Shown piece by piece: positions 4,046 through 6,517 of a DNA stretch of 6,517 nucleotides; positions within the stretch are counted from its first letter, which is position 1; each line of letters opens with the position of its first letter. Where the stretch lies: the NCBI GenBank assembly GCA_934338765.1, contig CAKRHL010000124.1, forward strand, positions 1 through 6,517, in the 5' to 3' direction. Under the pieces are notes generated by a model, which was given only the letters and a program-made list of their open reading frames with translations, was not told the origin of the DNA and searched no databases. Source of the DNA: an uncultured Lachnospiraceae bacterium (GTDB taxonomy: Bacteria > Bacillota > Clostridia > Lachnospirales > Lachnospiraceae). The position numbers were made by a program, and so were the translations under genes.

Positions 4046-6517
4046 ATGGCAAAGATGAAGATATATGAGATTTCAAGAAGTCTGCAGGGAGCATTTCCTG
4101 ACCTGAAGAGTAAGGATCTGATCAAGCTTCTTCAGGAAAACGGATTTCAGGTAAAGAGTGCACAGAGCAGTATTGAAGATGATGCGATCAGCTTTCTTCT
4201 GAATAAATTCAAGAACAAAAAGGCTGAGCCTGCCAAGGAAACAGAGGAGCCTGTAAAGGCTGAGCCGGCTGAAAAGAAGGAAACAAAGGAAAAGAAAGAG
4301 CCAAAGGAAACGAAGAAAGAGACTGTAAAGACAGATGAGAAAACAGAGCGGAAGACAAAGCCTGTGGAGGAAGCACCGGTGAAGGAAAAGACAGCAGAGA
4401 AAGAGACAGAGAAGAAGGAAGAGAAGCCGGAGACTGTTTCAAAGGAGCAAAAAGAGGAAAAGAAGGAAGAAGTGAAGAAAGAGGAGCCGAAGAAAGAGGA
4501 GAAGGCTCCGGAGAAGAAACAGGCTTCCGAAAATCGTTCATCCCAGAATAACCGTCGTGACAACCGCGATAACCGGAATGGTCAGGGAGGAAGAGACAAC
4601 CGCGACAATAACCGCGACCGTCGTGACGGTGGACGCCGTGACAACCGCGATAATCGTGGAAACGGTCAGGGAGGAAGAGATAACCGTGACAACCGTAACC
4701 GCGGAAACGGCCAGGGTGGTATTAACCGCGATAACCGTAACGGTCAGGGAGGAAGAGATAACCGTGACAACCGTAACCGCGGAAACGGTCAGGGCGGCTA
4801 TAACCGCGACAATCGTGGAAACGGTCAGAACCGTGATAACAGAGGCGGTCAGAATGGCGGACGCCGTGATGGGGGGCGTGGAGGCAGCTCCTTCTCCGGT
4901 ATTGATGCAGTAAAGCCGGAGGTAAAGCAGTCCAGAGCACAGAGAGCCAAGAATGACTCCAGAAGTGCAAAGCAGAGACATGGCAGAGACCGTGACAGAG
5001 AAGAGCCGGAGTACAATCCACTTTACGGACCGGGCGGACGTAAGAACAAGAAGAAGGATCCGAACCGTAAGGGTGCGTTTATTAAGCCGGAGCCGGTTGT
5101 TAAGCCGGAAGAGCCGGAGGACGGCATTCGCAATATCATTCTCCCGGAGAAGATGACGATCAAAGAGCTTGCTGACATCATGAAGGTGCAGGCTTCTACC
5201 GTGATCAAGAATCTTTTCATGCGTGGAGAGGTTGTGACGCTGAATCATCAGATCACTTATGAAGAGGCAGAGGAGATCGCACTGGAGTACAACTGCATCG
5301 CAGAGATGGAGGAGAAGGTGGATCTGGTTGCTGAGCTTCTCAAGGAGGATGAGGAAGACGAGTCATTGATGAAGAAGAGACCACCGGTTGTCTGTGTTAT
5401 GGGACACGTTGATCATGGTAAAACATCCCTTCTGGATGCCATCCGTGAGACCAATGTAACCTCCCGCGAGGCAGGTGGAATCACACAGCATATCGGTGCG
5501 TATGTCACAGAGATCAATGGAGAGAAGATCACATTCCTGGATACTCCGGGACATGAGGCATTTACTTCCATGCGTATGCGTGGTGCACAGGCTACAGATA
5601 TTGCAATCCTTGTTGTTGCAGCGGACGATGGTGTTATGCCACAGACCGTAGAGGCGATCAACCATGCCAAGGCTGCAGGGGTACAGATCATCGTAGCGGT
5701 CAACAAGATCGATAAGCCGAGTGCCAATGTAGAGCGTGTAAAACAGGAGTTAGTTGAGTATGAGCTCATCGCAGAGGACTGGGGTGGAGATACTGTATTT
5801 GTACCGGTTTCCGCACATACCGGCGAGGGTATTGACCAGCTTCTTGAAATGATCATCCTGACTGCCGAAGTGGAGGAACTTAAGGCCAATCCGGACCGTC
5901 TGGCAAGAGGTGTTGTTATCGAGGCGAAGTTAGATAAGGGACGTGGTCCTGTTGCTACAATCCTGGTTCAGAAGGGTACGCTTCATGTAGGTGATAACAT
6001 TGCAGTTGGTGCCGCATATGGTAAGATCCGTGCCATGATGGATGACCGTGGAAGACGTGTTAAAGAGGCACTTCCTTCTACTCCTGTAGAGATTCTTGGT
6101 CTCCATGATGTTCCGGATGCCGGTGAGATCTTTATGGCAACCGAGAATGATAAGGAAGCACGTAATATTGCAGAGACTTATGTGGCTCAGGGCAGAGAGA
6201 AGCTTCTGGATGATACCAAGGCGAAGCTTACTCTGGATGGTCTGTTCTCACAGATCCAGGCAGGTAATATCAAAGAGCTGAATATCATTGTAAAAGCCGA
6301 TGTTCAGGGTTCTGTAGAGGCTGTAAAGCAGAGTCTGTTAAAGCTTTCCAATGAAGAGGTGGCAGTCCGCGTGATCCATGCCGGCGTAGGTGCCATCAAT
6401 GAGTCTGATGTCAGCCTGGCAAGTGCATCCAATGCGATCATTATCGGATTTAATGTACGTCCGGACAATACGGCAAAGGATATTGCAGACCGTGAGAAGG
6501 TCGATGTTCGTCTGTAC
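4046..6517 (+). CDS. infB: translation initiation factor IF2 (3' end outside window)
   Basis: IF2 is the GTPase that brings initiator fMet-tRNA to the 30S subunit and drives subunit joining. The frame stays open for 824 codons to the window edge. In order: a first IF2_N helical domain (about 3-52, [23 protein letters not shown]), a Lys/Glu-rich linker (about 55-165), an Arg/Asp/Asn/Gly-rich repeat linker (about 166-280), a basic stretch, a second IF2_N domain (about 365-415), and the G domain with G1 GHVDHGKTS (453-461), G2 T480 in [10 protein letters not shown]3 DTPGH (499-503), G4 NKID (553-556) and G5 SAH (589-591). Domain II (about 622-700) and part of domain III ([11 protein letters not shown] near 752) follow. 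The C1 and C2 domains, including the fMet-tRNA site, lie beyond the window. The ATG at 4046 is 12 bases after AGGAGG (4028-4033), which overlaps the ylxQ stop. The N-terminal extension is long for Firmicutes. Confidence 0.98.
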   Translation, partial: MAKMKIYEISRSLQGAFPDLKSKDLIKLLQENGFQVKSAQSSIEDDAISFLLNKFKNKKAEPAKETEEPVKAEPAEKKETKEKKEPKETKKETVKTDEKTERKTKPVEEAPVKEKTAEKETEKKEEKPETVSKEQKEEKKEEVKKEEPKKEEKAPEKKQASENRSSQNNRRDNRDNRNGQGGRDNRDNNRDRRDGGRRDNRDNRGNGQGGRDNRDNRNRGNGQGGINRDNRNGQGGRDNRDNRNRGNGQGGYNRDNRGNGQNRDNRGGQNGGRRDGGRGGSSFSGIDAVKPEVKQSRAQRAKNDSRSAKQRHGRDRDREEPEYNPLYGPGGRKNKKKDPNRKGAFIKPEPVVKPEEPEDGIRNIILPEKMTIKELADIMKVQASTVIKNLFMRGEVVTLNHQITYEEAEEIALEYNCIAEMEEKVDLVAELLKEDEEDESLMKKRPPVVCVMGHVDHGKTSLLDAIRETNVTSREAGGITQHIGAYVTEINGEKITFLDTPGHEAFTSMRMRGAQATDIAILVVAADDGVMPQTVEAINHAKAAGVQIIVAVNKIDKPSANVERVKQELVEYELIAEDWGGDTVFVPVSAHTGEGIDQLLEMIILTAEVEELKANPDRLARGVVIEAKLDKGRGPVATILVQKGTLHVGDNIAVGAAYGKIRAMMDDRGRRVKEALPSTPVEILGLHDVPDAGEIFMATENDKEARNIAETYVAQGREKLLDDTKAKLTLDGLFSQIQAGNIKELNIIVKADVQGSVEAVKQSLLKLSNEEVAVRVIHAGVGAINESDVSLASASNAIIIGFNVRPDNTAKDIADREKVDVRLY
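4577..4840 (+). repeat. imperfect tandem repeats in infB encoding NGQGG/RDN-rich linker
   Basis: A unit encoding [11 protein letters not shown] and similar residues begins at 4577, 4661 and 4739. The last two copies (4661-4738 and 4739-4816) are spaced exactly 78 bases (26 codons), and their first 50 bases are identical (4661-4710 and 4739-4788). After that they differ at scattered bases. The earlier copy at 4577 is more diverged and 84 bases long. All unit lengths are multiples of three, so the frame is kept. The repeat codes for an unstructured, strongly basic linker between the two IF2_N regions. The identity suggests a recent duplication by slippage or unequal recombination. Confidence 0.85.

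Noticed and set aside
4577..4840. CRISPR-like repeat array
   Set aside because: Units are tandem without unique spacers, lengths are multiples of three, and they sit in frame inside infB.
4538..5248. Long minus-strand open frame rich in Val, Thr, Ser and Ala
   Set aside because: It is the complement of the low-complexity infB linker. The repeated codons read backwards lack stops, the product is a monotonous Val/Thr string, and the + frame carries clear IF2 domains on both sides.
5413..5889. Minus-strand open frame of 158 codons opposite the IF2 G domain
   Set aside because: It lies fully against G1-G5 motifs of infB and has a Ser/Thr/Ala-rich composition typical of antisense shadows.

Overview
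The window looks like a Clostridia chromosome, most likely Lachnospiraceae. I infer this from the gene order rimP-nusA-rnpM-ylxQ-infB, the AGGAGG-type ribosome binding sites, a short NusA without C-terminal acidic repeats, a RimP reading TKREEYE at its N-terminus, and an IF2 with a long Lys/Glu linker followed by an Arg/Asp/Asn/Gly-rich linker. Species cannot be told from the sequence.

Layout, all genes on the + strand. Positions 1-720 hold the C-terminal part of an A+T-rich DUF4143-type ATPase, cut by the window edge. Positions 721-843 are intergenic and hold a long inverted repeat whose downstream arm is the ribosome binding site of the next gene. Positions 844-1635 encode a zinc N-acetylmuramoyl-L-alanine amidase (Amidase_3) with a C-terminal SPOR-like domain and no signal peptide. 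Positions 1636-1821 hold the control region of the following operon: four A-tracts phased at about 10 bp, an extended -10 sigma-A-type promoter, and a short leader with a strong hairpin followed by a U-rich stretch.

From 1822 to the right edge runs the conserved transcription/translation operon: rimP (30S maturation), nusA (pausing, termination, antitermination), rnpM/ylxR (RNA-binding RNase P modulator), ylxQ (L7Ae-type RNA-binding protein) and infB (initiation factor IF2, cut at the right edge after 824 codons). Gaps are short (42, 20, -11 and 16 bp), which fits one transcript. Two genes, rimP and ylxQ, probably start at TTG, the second inside the end of rnpM.

The window is mainly ordinary core genome, and I see no new multi-gene system. 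The parts most worth a second look are regulatory or architectural: the rimP-nusA leader hairpin with a possible competing pairing that reaches the rimP ribosome binding site, the phased A-tracts, the inverted repeat over the amidase ribosome binding site, and the recently duplicated 78-bp repeat in the disordered part of IF2.
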